Assembly (NCBI RefSeq): GCF_020685205.1
Contig: NZ_JAJERB010000001.1
Coordinates: forward strand, 186,001-250,000
DNA: 64,000 nucleotides
From: Hymenobacter translucens
GTDB taxonomy: Bacteria > Bacteroidota > Bacteroidia > Cytophagales > Hymenobacteraceae
Direction of reading: 5' to 3'
The notes beneath the pieces are model-generated. The model was not told the origin of the DNA. It worked only from the letters and a program-made list of their open reading frames with translations, and ran no database searches. Positions within the stretch are counted from its first letter, which is position 1, and each line of letters opens with the position of its first letter. A program made the position numbers and the translations under genes. Positions 44,193 to 52,773 of this stretch are shown here, one piece after another.

Positions 44193-45527
44193 ATGTCTGC
44201 TATCCACCTGTCATTTCGCTTGCTGCTTTTGCTGCTTTTGGTCACGGCCTGCGGCAAAGAGCAAACGCTCCGCGCCGTTTTTCAGAAATCCACTCCCCAC
44301 GAAGCCTACGCCCGCAGTCTCCGCCAGGCCGGCCTCAATGACACGGCCCTGGGCCGCGACTGGCTGGCCGCTGCCGACCGGGCCCTGCGCGATTCCCTGG
44401 TGGTAACCCTCCCCTTCCAGGAAACCGGCTTTTTCCGGGCCGACCGGGCCATGGCCGCTTCTTACCGCTATGCCGTGCGGGCCGGCGAAACCGTGCGCGT
44501 CCGCCTCACCCTCGACAAAGCCACCCAGGCCCGCGTGTTTCTTGATGCCTTTGAGCTGACGCCCGGTCCCCACGCCCTCACCTCGGCCGACACCGCGGCG
44601 CTGGCCTTTAGCTACGTGGCCCAGGACAACCGGCAGCATCTGCTGCGGGTGCAGCCCGAGCTGCTGCGCACCGGCCGCTTCACCCTGCGGATCGAGCGGG
44701 GTCCCTCTCTGGGCTTCCCGGTGTTGGGCAAGTCGGACGCGGCGGTGGGCAGCTTCTGGGGTGCCGACCGCGACCGGGGCGCCCGCCGGCACGAGGGAGT
44801 CGATATCTTTGCCAAGCGCGGTACGCCGGCCATTGCCGCCGTCTCGGGGTTTATTACCCGCACCGGCGAAACGCCGTTGGGCGGTAAGGTGGTGTGGCTG
44901 GCCGACACAAAGCACGGACAGCACCTCTACTACGCCCACCTCGACCGGCAGCTGGTCTGGGCCGGGCAGCAGGTGCGGGTGGGCGATACGCTCGGGCTCG
45001 TCGGCAATACCGGCAACGCCCGTACGACCTCACCCCACCTTCACTTTGGCATTTATCGTAGCGGGCAGGGCGCCATCGACCCGTTCCCGTTTATCCGCAA
45101 AGCCGGCCTGGCCCCGGAAGCACCCCGTACCAGTCCGGCTCGGCTGGGGCAGTGGGTGCGCGTACAAAGCAGGCGCGCCGACCTGCGGCGTAGCCCGGTT
45201 GCCAGCGGGCAACTGGTAGCGGGCATCAGCCGGAACACCCCGCTTCTGGTGGTGGGCAGCCAGGGCAGGTGGTTTCGGGTCGAAGATCCGAATGGGCGGC
45301 TGGGGTATGTCGAAGCCAAAGCAGTTGCTCCGACGACCGATATTCTGCGCCGGGAGCTGGTAGCCGCCGCCACCGACCTGTATCTGGGCCCGCAGGCCGG
45401 CGCTGCGGCCGTCGACACTCTGCCCGCGCAAAGCCGCGTTGCGGTGCTGGGAGAATACGGGCGCTACCAGCTGGTGCGCAGCGCAACAGGCCGGGTGGGC
45501 TGGATGGCCAAGCTGCCAAAGGCATGA
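44193..45527 (+). CDS. M23 peptidoglycan endopeptidase lipoprotein with SH3-like domains (444 aa)
   Basis: Lipobox LLVTACGK (Cys20). A middle unknown beta domain (about 60-170) is followed by the M23 LytM domain: RRHEGVDIF (His200, Asp204), VWLADTKHGQHLYYAHLD and SPHLHFGIY (His282, His284). All Zn and catalytic positions are kept, so it should be an active endopeptidase. Two C-terminal SH3-like repeats (LGQWVRVQSRRADLRRSPV and YQLVRSATGRVGWMAK) probably bind cell wall. The gene is divergent from the XRE regulator. Confidence 0.93.
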   Translation: MSAIHLSFRLLLLLLLVTACGKEQTLRAVFQKSTPHEAYARSLRQAGLNDTALGRDWLAAADRALRDSLVVTLPFQETGFFRADRAMAASYRYAVRAGETVRVRLTLDKATQARVFLDAFELTPGPHALTSADTAALAFSYVAQDNRQHLLRVQPELLRTGRFTLRIERGPSLGFPVLGKSDAAVGSFWGADRDRGARRHEGVDIFAKRGTPAIAAVSGFITRTGETPLGGKVVWLADTKHGQHLYYAHLDRQLVWAGQQVRVGDTLGLVGNTGNARTTSPHLHFGIYRSGQGAIDPFPFIRKAGLAPEAPRTSPARLGQWVRVQSRRADLRRSPVASGQLVAGISRNTPLLVVGSQGRWFRVEDPNGRLGYVEAKAVAPTTDILRRELVAAATDLYLGPQAGAAAVDTLPAQSRVAVLGEYGRYQLVRSATGRVGWMAKLPKA

Positions 45528-45545
45528 ACCGACCACAAGCACCAC

Positions 45546-45584
45546 AAAAAAGCCCGCTCCGGTTATTCCGGGGCGGGCTTTTTT
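45546..45584. terminator. Bidirectional terminator
   Basis: AAAAAAGCCCGC at 45546-45557 pairs with GCGGGCTTTTTT at 45573-45584; between convergent genes. Confidence 0.85.
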
Positions 45585-45601
45585 ACCGGTTAGACCTGGC
45601 G

Positions 45602-46204
45602 TTATTCGGCAATAACCACGGCTTTGCGGAGCTTTCTGGCATAGGCAATGCGCCGTTCACGGCCTCCGTTGGCGGTGTAGTCGAAGCCAACGGCTTTGTT
45701 GTCTTCGCGTACGGCGGCCCAGGCTTCGGCATCCGCCTCAGTGGGCTGCACCGCGGACTTGGGAATGGCGGGCTGGACAAACCGGTCGGGACGGAAGAAG
45801 TTGTTCATTCCCTTCAGAATGGCAATTTCCTTGTCCCGCACGGTAGCGGCCTGGGGGTCTTCCAGCTCCCGCTCGTCCAGTAAAGCAGTGGCCGGCATCA
45901 CTTCGTTGCGGAGCGTGTCGCCGGTGCTGCTGATAATCAGAAAGCGGGCCTGACCGTTGATAATCTTCGCACCCTGGAGCAGCAGTACGAAGTTGTCTTT
46001 GGTTTTGGGGTCCGAGAAGCTGTGCGTGGTGCGCACCGCGTTCAGCACGCTCCGGCTGGTGAGCCGGCTACGCTGGGCTTCGGGCGTGGGCGTGTACACC
46101 CGCTCGGCGTTCTGGGAGGTACCGACTTCCCGCTCGGTGGTGGCGCAGGAAGAGGCTTGCATCAGGAGAGCTACAAAAGCGACGGGAAGAACGAGTTTTT
46201 TCAT
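45602..46204 (-). CDS. Putative lipoprotein (200 aa)
   Basis: ATG 46204 gives MKKLVLPVAFVALLMQASSC, a lipoprotein signal with Cys20. The mature part has a short linker and a beta/alpha region (DNFVLLLQGAKIINGQARFLIISSTGDTL, LEDPQAATVRDKEIAILKGM) and a basic C-terminus (RKLRKAVVIAE). No family recognised. The longer frame to 46336 adds non-signal residues. Its likely promoter lies in the divergent-free gap upstream. Confidence 0.8.
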   Translation of the reverse strand: MKKLVLPVAFVALLMQASSCATTEREVGTSQNAERVYTPTPEAQRSRLTSRSVLNAVRTTHSFSDPKTKDNFVLLLQGAKIINGQARFLIISSTGDTLRNEVMPATALLDERELEDPQAATVRDKEIAILKGMNNFFRPDRFVQPAIPKSAVQPTEADAEAWAAVREDNKAVGFDYTANGGRERRIAYARKLRKAVVIAE

Positions 46205-46381
46205 GGTAGAGGGGGCGACCATCTTCATCTTGGGATGCGAAACGGCAAAGTACAAATGCCTGCAGTGGGAAAGGCGGAAGGAAAGGAATACGCCCAACTT
46301 GCTACTCAGGCACATTAATGGTCCTGTGTACCGCAAAAAACGGCCCAGGGTTGTGCAAAATGCACTTTCCCGAGGCGGCTA

Positions 46382-47098
46382 TCAGAGCCAGCCCAGTTCC
46401 AGGCCCACCAGCCAGCGGGGCATTTCCGGATATAGTTCTTTTTCAGCGCCCCGGTAGCTGTCGGAAAGGCGGTAGCGCAGCAGCAGCGCATAGCGCCCCG
46501 ACCCGACCCGGGCACCCACTCCGTAGGGCCAGCGCGTCACATACGAAAGGCCCCGCTCGGTCACAACTGTTTTGCGCGTACCGTTGGTGCCGGGCCGGTC
46601 GGTGTAGGAATGGGACGAGCCGATAACGTAGCCGCCCCAGCCGCTGAGGTCCAGGTAGCGGCCAATGGCGTTACCCCGGCGACCCACGTTAAAGCGGGTA
46701 AATACTTCCGTCTGCAGCTGCTGCAGACTTAGGTTCTCGGTGCTGTGCTGCTGCGCGTTGGGAACCGTCTTGGCCGCGTTCTGTACCAGGGAATAGGTCA
46801 GCCAGTCGAGGCGTAGGTCGATGCCTACCGCCAGGGCCTGATGGAGGCGGACTTTGTTGCGGATTCCAACAAAAAAATCACCCGAAGCGCCGTAGCGCAA
46901 CGCGGCGCCCGGGGCACTGGCCTCCCCGATCACGGGGGCATAGCCCAGGTACAGGTGGTTATAGTAGCCGCGGTTGGGCCCAAAGCCCGAGTAGAGCGTA
47001 TCGGAGGCCACTTCGCTTTGCAGCAGCACCCGTTGAGCCAACGCCGTGGAAACCGGAAGGCCCGCCAGCACCAGGACTGTGAGGAGCAGCATCCTCAT
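46382..47098 (-). CDS. Outer-membrane beta-barrel-type protein (238 aa)
   Basis: A signal peptide (MRMLLLTVLVLAGLPVSTALA) is followed by a chain with alternating hydrophobic residues, GVGARVGSGRYALLLRYRLS, and many Tyr, Gly and Arg residues, ending in WLVGLELGWL, typical of an outer-membrane barrel's last strand. The start ATG overlaps the stop of the upstream subtilase by four bases (ATGA), so the two are translationally coupled. Function unknown. Confidence 0.75.
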   Translation of the reverse strand: MRMLLLTVLVLAGLPVSTALAQRVLLQSEVASDTLYSGFGPNRGYYNHLYLGYAPVIGEASAPGAALRYGASGDFFVGIRNKVRLHQALAVGIDLRLDWLTYSLVQNAAKTVPNAQQHSTENLSLQQLQTEVFTRFNVGRRGNAIGRYLDLSGWGGYVIGSSHSYTDRPGTNGTRKTVVTERGLSYVTRWPYGVGARVGSGRYALLLRYRLSDSYRGAEKELYPEMPRWLVGLELGWL

Positions 47099-48909
47099 GG
47101 CACGAGGTAGCTAAGCATGGAGCCCCGAAACCACACCCGCACCAGGTCGCCGGACTGCAGGGTGCGAAGGGGAATCTGCACGACCACCCGCTGGCGCACT
47201 TCCCTTACCTCGTAGCGGCGCAGCACTCCTTCGGCGCTGGCCACGTGCCAGTACAGGTAGTCAGTCGGGCGGGGCAGCGGCGCGGCAGCGGCTTCGACGG
47301 GTGCCGGGCCCACAATGGCCTCGCGGCCCAGCTTGGGGGCCTTCAGTGCCTCGCCGGGCGTCAGGGCCGCTACGGAGTCGGTGAACATTGGCAGTGGAAA
47401 GCCGGGCAGAAAGGCGGCTTCAGGGCGGATGATAACCGACAACAGACTATCCTTTTTACTGAAGTCCACCTGCGGAGGGATTTTAGCCTGATGGGGGCTC
47501 ATAAACACCGACGCCCGGGGCAGCCCGTACCCATGGGCGTAGTCGAAGTACGGGTAAAGTCCGCCGGCCTGCTGCAGCTGCTCAAACAGCTGCCGGACCG
47601 TCAGCTGCCGGTTCTGCTGCCAAGCGCAGGCGGCAAACCCGGCCATCAGCGGACTGGCAAACGACGTTCCCTGCACCTGCTCGTAGCCCCGGGGCGTGGC
47701 CGCCAGCACGGTGCCAAACGCCACTACGTTGGGCTTGAGGCGCCGGTCGGCGGTAGGGCCATAAGAGCTGAACTCGATGTGCAGGTAGGTATCCGGGTCG
47801 ATGCCCCCGACGGCCAGCACCGAGTCGCCATCGGCGGGGGTTCCGATGGTCCGCCACTCGGCGTCGTCCCCGTCGTTGCCAGCGGCATTCACGACTAGAA
47901 TACCCTTGCGCACGGCCATGCCGGCCGCGCGGGCCACCAGGCTGGAGCGGCCGTTCATCTGCTCGGGGAAATACCGGCGGTTGGTGTAGCCCAGGGAAGA
48001 GTTGATAATGTCGGCGCCGTTGCGGTCAGCCCATTCGGCGGCCGCCAGCCAGTCCTGCTCCTCCACATACACCTCGCGTAGCATCCGCTCGGTGCGGGCC
48101 AGCAAAAACTCCGCCTGCGGCGCCAGACCCAGTGGCGTTCCGTCGGGCAGGCGGCCGGCAATGCAGGACAGCACCTCCGTGCCATGCGAACCTCCCCCAT
48201 AGACTGATTCGCGGTTCCGCACGAAGTCATGGGTGGCCACCACACGCTTGTCGCGGAAAAGGTGCTGAAAGGCAGGGTGCTTATCGGTGCCGTTAAAGCC
48301 CACATCGAAGATGGCGATGCGCAGGCCGTGGCCGTCAAGCCGGGCCTTTTGAAAGGCCTGCCCACCCAGGCTGGCCGTTTGCTGCCGGGCCAGATACCGC
48401 TCAGCGGCCGTCAGCGGCTCCGGGCTGCTCATCCGCACCGCCGGGTACTTGGCGGTCGGCAGCAGCACCAGGGGAGTCTGCGCTTCAACCCGCATCACGC
48501 CGGGCAGGCCGCGTAAAGCCCGCACCTGGGCCGGCGTAGCGCGGCAGCATACCGCGTTAAACCAGCGGCTCACGAACAGCACCGAGTCGGACGCCTGCTC
48601 AACCCCGCGTACATAGTCGGGCCGGACGGGAAAGTCGGTGCTGTCGGCGGCGGGCAGGTGCTGGCGGAGGCGCCGGGCCCGGGCCGGGGCACTAAAGTAC
48701 TGGGCCGGCTCGAAGTGCATGCCGGCCTTATCGCGCAGATACACCCAATAGCGGGCGGTCGGTACGCTGGCCGTAGCCGCCGGGGCGGGTAGCGGAGCCG
48801 CTCCGGCAACGAGGCAAACCAGAACCAGGGGGCAGAACCGGAAAAGAGAAAGCAAACGGAACAAGGGCGGGCAGTTCAAAAGGGGGTGTAAGGTAGTAAA
48901 GCCACGCAA
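47095..48909 (-). CDS. Secreted subtilase (S8) (604 aa)
   Basis: Hydrophobic N-terminal signal, then a prodomain-like segment (about 50-150). The catalytic residues are Asp202 in AIFDVGFNG, His242 in GGSHGTEVLS, oxyanion Asn345 in NAAGNDG and Ser416 in GTSFASPLMAG, all canonical. A C-terminal beta-rich part (450-604) resembles a sorting or binding region but has no clear T9SS motif. It is coupled to the outer-membrane barrel gene by a four-base overlap. Exported protease of the S8 type common in Bacteroidota surface biology. Confidence 0.9.
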   Translation of the reverse strand: MRGFTTLHPLLNCPPLFRLLSLFRFCPLVLVCLVAGAAPLPAPAATASVPTARYWVYLRDKAGMHFEPAQYFSAPARARRLRQHLPAADSTDFPVRPDYVRGVEQASDSVLFVSRWFNAVCCRATPAQVRALRGLPGVMRVEAQTPLVLLPTAKYPAVRMSSPEPLTAAERYLARQQTASLGGQAFQKARLDGHGLRIAIFDVGFNGTDKHPAFQHLFRDKRVVATHDFVRNRESVYGGGSHGTEVLSCIAGRLPDGTPLGLAPQAEFLLARTERMLREVYVEEQDWLAAAEWADRNGADIINSSLGYTNRRYFPEQMNGRSSLVARAAGMAVRKGILVVNAAGNDGDDAEWRTIGTPADGDSVLAVGGIDPDTYLHIEFSSYGPTADRRLKPNVVAFGTVLAATPRGYEQVQGTSFASPLMAGFAACAWQQNRQLTVRQLFEQLQQAGGLYPYFDYAHGYGLPRASVFMSPHQAKIPPQVDFSKKDSLLSVIIRPEAAFLPGFPLPMFTDSVAALTPGEALKAPKLGREAIVGPAPVEAAAAPLPRPTDYLYWHVASAEGVLRRYEVREVRQRVVVQIPLRTLQSGDLVRVWFRGSMLSYLVP

Positions 48910-49040
48910 GGTTCAATGCAAAAGAAGCCTGAAACCCGTATAGCGCAACGCTCCATCCGTAGTGGCAGCGACACCCGACAAACGAAAATTACCGGCATCC
49001 GGACGTGCTAACATCCCTCGTCTGGCTGAACTGTCTGGTC

Positions 49041-49069
49041 AAAGCCGGTGCTCGGTGCTCCCGGCTTTT
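49041..49069 (-). terminator. Hairpin after the RNA ligase-like gene
   Basis: AAAGCCGG at 49041-49048 pairs with CCGGCTTTT at 49061-49069. On the minus strand it follows the stop of the 2'-5' RNA ligase-like gene, with only a short U tail. Confidence 0.4.
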
Positions 49070-49624
49070 CTAGTGGGTAAGCAATGGAAAATCAGCCGCC
49101 GGCTGCCACTTCCGTCCGTCGTGCCGGTACAGGCGGAAGCTCACCACCGGAAAATCTGCCGCGTAGCGCCGCCCGGCAAACAGCTGGCGCAGGGCCGGAA
49201 CCTGGTCGGCGGGCAGGTCGCGGGTGGCCAGGGTCATATGGGGCGTAAAGGGTCGTTTTTCGCGGGGGATGGCGGGCACACGCGCCGCGCACCAGCTACT
49301 GAGGGCCGCGTGAAATCCCTTTACCGGCTCAGTATCGACCACTTTTACAAACAGCGTACGGGTTCCAAACCAGCCAAAGTCGCGCAGCCCCACCGGGAAG
49401 GCTGCCTGCCCGGCGGCAAACTCCGCCAGAGCACCTACCACCTCTGCCTCGCCCGCCACGGGCAGGTGGCAGGGCGGAATCAGGGTGATGTGCGGGGGCA
49501 GGCGCACGGCGTTGCGGCTACCGGTAAGCTGGGCTACTTCCTGCTTATAGGTCCAGACTGCCGTGAAAACCGGCTCGGGCGGCAGCAGCGCCAGCAGGTA
49601 GAGGGCGGTGCCGGGTGGATTCAT
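49070..49624 (-). CDS. 2'-5' RNA ligase / cyclic phosphodiesterase (2H) family protein (184 aa)
   Basis: A 2H phosphoesterase with both His-x-Thr motifs: LPPHITLIPP (His45, Thr47) and FTPHMTLATR (His129, Thr131). Such proteins open or form 2',3'-cyclic or 2'-5' phosphate bonds in RNA or small molecules. The start ATG 49624 is chosen because it lies one base after the stop of the M28 gene and gives the family N-terminus (MNPPGTALYLLALLPP). It is co-transcribed with the M28 peptidase gene, with no obvious functional link. Confidence 0.88.
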   Translation of the reverse strand: MNPPGTALYLLALLPPEPVFTAVWTYKQEVAQLTGSRNAVRLPPHITLIPPCHLPVAGEAEVVGALAEFAAGQAAFPVGLRDFGWFGTRTLFVKVVDTEPVKGFHAALSSWCAARVPAIPREKRPFTPHMTLATRDLPADQVPALRQLFAGRRYAADFPVVSFRLYRHDGRKWQPAADFPLLTH

Positions 49625-49625
49625 A

Positions 49626-51014
49626 TTACAAACCGTATTTGCTGAGCAGATACACCAGGGCAGCCATACCGGCCCCACCCAGCTCCAGCTCCCGGCGGTG
49701 AACCTTGTCGAAGGTATCGGCCGCGGTGTGGTGGAGGTCGAAGTAGCGCTGGGAGTCGCCGTCAAAGCCAATCAGGGCCTTGGCCTGGTCTTTCAACGGC
49801 TCAATGTCGGTGCCGGCATGGCCCGCGTTTATTTCATCCACATGATACGGCGCGAGCAAAGGGCTCCACTCCCGGACCCGGGCCACGGTAGCGGCGGGAG
49901 CTTCCACGTTGAAGCCCCGGGGCGTGAACCCGCCCCCGTCCGACTCAATGGCCGCCAGGTGCTTTTCAGCCGCGGCTTTGGCCAGCTCGGCGTACTTATT
50001 GCCCCCGCGGACGCCGTTCTCCTCGTTCATAAACAGCACGGCCCGGACCGTGCGCTCGGGGCGCAGACCGGTGGCCTTTAGCAAACGTAAAACCTCCATG
50101 CTCTGCACGCAGCCGGTGCCGTCGTCGTGGGCACCCTGGCCTAGGTCCCAGGAGTCGAGGTGGCCGCCCACGGTGATGATTTCGTCGGGGTACTTGGTGC
50201 CTTTGATTTCGCCCACCACGTTGTAGGACTTGACCTCGGGCAACGTTTCGCAGGCCATTTCCAGCTCAAAGGTGAGCGTAGGATCGGCTTTGAGCAGGGC
50301 GCTGAGCTGGTCGGCGGCCAGGGTACTGAGGGCCGCGCCGGGTACCTTGGTCACTTTTTCGTCGTAGCGCATGGCGCCGGTGTGGGGGAAGTTGTCCTTG
50401 GCGCTGGTCATGCTGCGCACCAGGGCCCCGACGGCCCCGCGCTTGGCGGCTTCAATGGCGCCCCGTCCCCGCTGGTCCACGGCTTTGCCATAGGCCTGAC
50501 CGGGCTCGATCAGCTGGTCTTCGAACGCCCGGTTGTAGAACACGAACTTGCCTTTCACCTTTTCCGCAGGCAGAGCGGCCAGCTCGGCCCAGCTTTTCAC
50601 TTCCACTACCTGGGCCCGCATCTTGCCGCCGGTACCTACCGAGCCTCCCAGCGCGCACAGGGCCACGTCGACGCCCTTGCCCTTGGTGGAGCGGATCTGG
50701 CCTTTCTCCTTGGGCCCGCGCACCCAGTGGGGCACCATTACCTCCTGCAGGTACACCCGGTCCAGACCCAGCTTTTCCATCGTGACCTTGCCCCACTGCA
50801 CGGCCTGCTCAGCCTGGGGCGAGCCGCTGAGCCGGGCCCCGATCTGGCCGGTAAGCTGGCGCAGATTCTCGTAGCTCTGCCCCCGCAGCAGGGCCTCGTC
50901 GTAGATTTTGCGGATGTTGATTGAGTCCGTTTTGGCCGTGGTCTGGGCCTGGGCCGAGAAAGTGAAGAAGCCAAGCCCGGCAAGCAGCAGACTGCGGCAA
51001 AGGATGGAGCGCAT
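49626..51014 (-). CDS. M28 family aminopeptidase with PA domain (462 aa)
   Basis: A secreted zinc peptidase. A signal peptide (MRSILCRSLLLAGLGFFTFSAQAQ) is followed by an inserted PA domain (about 120-230, KGKFVFYNRAFEDQ) and the M28 core: IITVGGHLDSWD, GAHDDGTGCV (Asp ligand), MNEENGVRGGNKY (Glu-Glu), AIESDGGGF and DLHHTAADTFDKV. All zinc ligands are kept. The enzyme probably cleaves N-terminal residues or dipeptides. It is the first gene of a pair with the RNA ligase-like gene, one base apart. Confidence 0.93.
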   Translation of the reverse strand: MRSILCRSLLLAGLGFFTFSAQAQTTAKTDSINIRKIYDEALLRGQSYENLRQLTGQIGARLSGSPQAEQAVQWGKVTMEKLGLDRVYLQEVMVPHWVRGPKEKGQIRSTKGKGVDVALCALGGSVGTGGKMRAQVVEVKSWAELAALPAEKVKGKFVFYNRAFEDQLIEPGQAYGKAVDQRGRGAIEAAKRGAVGALVRSMTSAKDNFPHTGAMRYDEKVTKVPGAALSTLAADQLSALLKADPTLTFELEMACETLPEVKSYNVVGEIKGTKYPDEIITVGGHLDSWDLGQGAHDDGTGCVQSMEVLRLLKATGLRPERTVRAVLFMNEENGVRGGNKYAELAKAAAEKHLAAIESDGGGFTPRGFNVEAPAATVARVREWSPLLAPYHVDEINAGHAGTDIEPLKDQAKALIGFDGDSQRYFDLHHTAADTFDKVHRRELELGGAGMAALVYLLSKYGL

Positions 51015-51116
51015 AAGGAGCGAAATTCGGAGAGAAAAACAGAAAACACCCGTCGGGGCGGCAGTACCCGGCTAAAGCCGGCGGGCTAAGGTAACAGGAA
51101 TGGCCCCCAGGGCTGC

Positions 51117-51686
51117 TTACTTTCCCGCCGGTACCGCCGACGACGCCCCGTACCGACTCACTGACAGCACTTTGGCCGGTCCGCTTTCGGGCACCATTAC
51201 CCGAAACAGGTAGTCATATTCATTATCCCTGATTTCCGGTACCGGCTTTCCGGCGCCAAAAGCCTCAATCAGGGGCAGGATGGTATTGGAATGCCCGACG
51301 ATAACCACCGTCTTGTTCTGGAACCGCTGCCGGATCAGCTTGGCCACGTCCTCGGCCCGCTTGGGGTCGTAAATCTCGGGAGTAAGCTTGCGGGCCTCGG
51401 CCAGCGGCGTCACGGTTGCCTTGGTACGACGCGTGTCGGTGGTGAGGATGGCATGCACGGCGGCGCGGCGCAGGGTGTCGCGCAGGGCCAGGGCCCGCTG
51501 CTCGCCGGCCGGCGTGAGCAGCGGGTCGGCCAGGCCGGGCGTGAGGTCTTTTTCCGCGTGCCGTACCAGGTACACGATGGCCGAGGGTGGACCATACAAC
51601 CCGCTGAAAAGCAGGCGGCAGTTGCCAAACAGCAGCAGGGCCAGCAAAGGCAGCAGAATCAGAAGCGGGCGGGCGGGCTTTCTCAT
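51117..51686 (-). CDS. Histidine phosphatase (phosphoglycerate mutase-like) (189 aa)
   Basis: The RHG-type motif is LVRHAEKDLTP (His43 in the RHA variant), with the second His in VVIVGHSNTILPLIEAFG. The N-terminal hydrophobic part (LLILLPLLALLLFGNCRLLF) is a membrane anchor or exported signal, and a Cys at position 23 could be lipidated, though the lipobox is not canonical. The gene follows the DUF1028 gene by 13 bases, so it belongs to the surE group. Substrate unknown. Confidence 0.87.
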   Translation of the reverse strand: MRKPARPLLILLPLLALLLFGNCRLLFSGLYGPPSAIVYLVRHAEKDLTPGLADPLLTPAGEQRALALRDTLRRAAVHAILTTDTRRTKATVTPLAEARKLTPEIYDPKRAEDVAKLIRQRFQNKTVVIVGHSNTILPLIEAFGAGKPVPEIRDNEYDYLFRVMVPESGPAKVLSVSRYGASSAVPAGK

Positions 51687-51699
51687 CGGTAGTGGTTGC

Positions 51700-52698
51700 T
51701 TATTTTAAACTAAGGATCTGCTTGAGCTCGGCTTCGCTCACGGTGAGCAGACCAGCTTTCGGCAGCCGGGCAGTGAGGGTGCGCCAGTTCGGGTTCTTAC
51801 GAAAGATGGGCCGCAGCAGCGCGAGTGCGGCGGGCACCTGCCGGTTGTTGGCCAGGGTGATGGCGTGCCAGTAGCGCATCTCCAGGTTGTCGGGAAAAAG
51901 GCGCTCGGCGGCCTGGTATTCCTGCACGGCCCGGGGCATGTCGCTTTTCTCGACGGCCAGGTCACCGGCATTCATATGGTCGTAGGCGCGGTGCAGGCGC
52001 AGCAGCCGAACCAGCTCCACCAGGGGCTCGGCATCGTCGTCTACCCGCAGGTCAATCAGCCGGTCGTCCCAGGGGGCGGCACTGCTTTTCGCGGCTACCA
52101 CCAGCAGAGCCGCCGACTGCCGGCCGCGGATGTCGCCCCCGGCCTGCTGGGCGGCGTTGAGGGCCGCCAGCACCCGCTCGGCCAGGGGCTGCCCGGCGCT
52201 GTGCTCAAAGGCTTTGGCCATGGCGGGCCCCACGGCGGGGCTGAGCATCATGTTGGTCTGCACCGAGAATTCCTGGCCGGTGATGTGGCCGGCGTACTCG
52301 ATGCACTTCTGCCCGGTGTGGGCGGCCACGTTGCCTTTCGCGTCCACGATACCCACCTGCCGCACCTCCCGGCCCTCGTCGGAAGCCAGCAGCTCGTCGA
52401 GGGTCTGCTGGGCGGTTTTGCCGCTCTTCAGCAATGCCAGGCCCCGGGGCCCGAACGACTTGTTCACGAAGCTCTGGGTGGCAATGACGCCCACGCCGGC
52501 CTCGCCCCAGGAAACCGCGGTGCCCACCGAAAACCAGTGGCTTTGCACGGCCACCGCCATTTCGCCGGTTTTCGGGTCGCGGGCCACGATGGAAAAGGTG
52601 TGGGCCAGCGGCTCTTTGGCAGCATATACCTGAGCCGGGGCCCGGAAGCCAAACACCAGAGCCGGCAGCAACAGCAACAGAAATCGAAAAGCAGGCAT
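51700..52698 (-). CDS. DUF1028 Ntn-hydrolase-like protein with TPR-like tail (332 aa)
   Basis: A signal peptide (MPAFRFLLLLLPALVFGFRAPA) is followed by the DUF1028 domain: HTFSIVARDPKTGEMAVAVQ, SWGEAGVGVIATQSFVN, TGQKCIEYAGHITGQEFSVQ and ALLVVAAKSSAAPWDDRLID, a fold like N-terminal nucleophile hydrolases. The last 90 residues (MPRAVQEYQAAERLFPDNLE) look like tetratricopeptide repeats. ATG 52698 begins the signal; the frame open to 52773 is rejected. It sits between surE and a histidine phosphatase gene on one strand. Confidence 0.88.
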   Translation of the reverse strand: MPAFRFLLLLLPALVFGFRAPAQVYAAKEPLAHTFSIVARDPKTGEMAVAVQSHWFSVGTAVSWGEAGVGVIATQSFVNKSFGPRGLALLKSGKTAQQTLDELLASDEGREVRQVGIVDAKGNVAAHTGQKCIEYAGHITGQEFSVQTNMMLSPAVGPAMAKAFEHSAGQPLAERVLAALNAAQQAGGDIRGRQSAALLVVAAKSSAAPWDDRLIDLRVDDDAEPLVELVRLLRLHRAYDHMNAGDLAVEKSDMPRAVQEYQAAERLFPDNLEMRYWHAITLANNRQVPAALALLRPIFRKNPNWRTLTARLPKAGLLTVSEAELKQILSLK

Positions 52699-52773
52699 AG
52701 CAGAACGCACTACGGGAAAGATGAGCGGAAGATAGCGCCGGTAAAAAGTCCCGGCCCGGCCGAAACTTCGCAC

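Noticed and set aside
51063..51093. Hairpin and TACCTTAG upstream of the M28 gene as a regulatory pair
   Set aside because: The stem is short and imperfect. The box might be a promoter, but the evidence is too weak for a feature.
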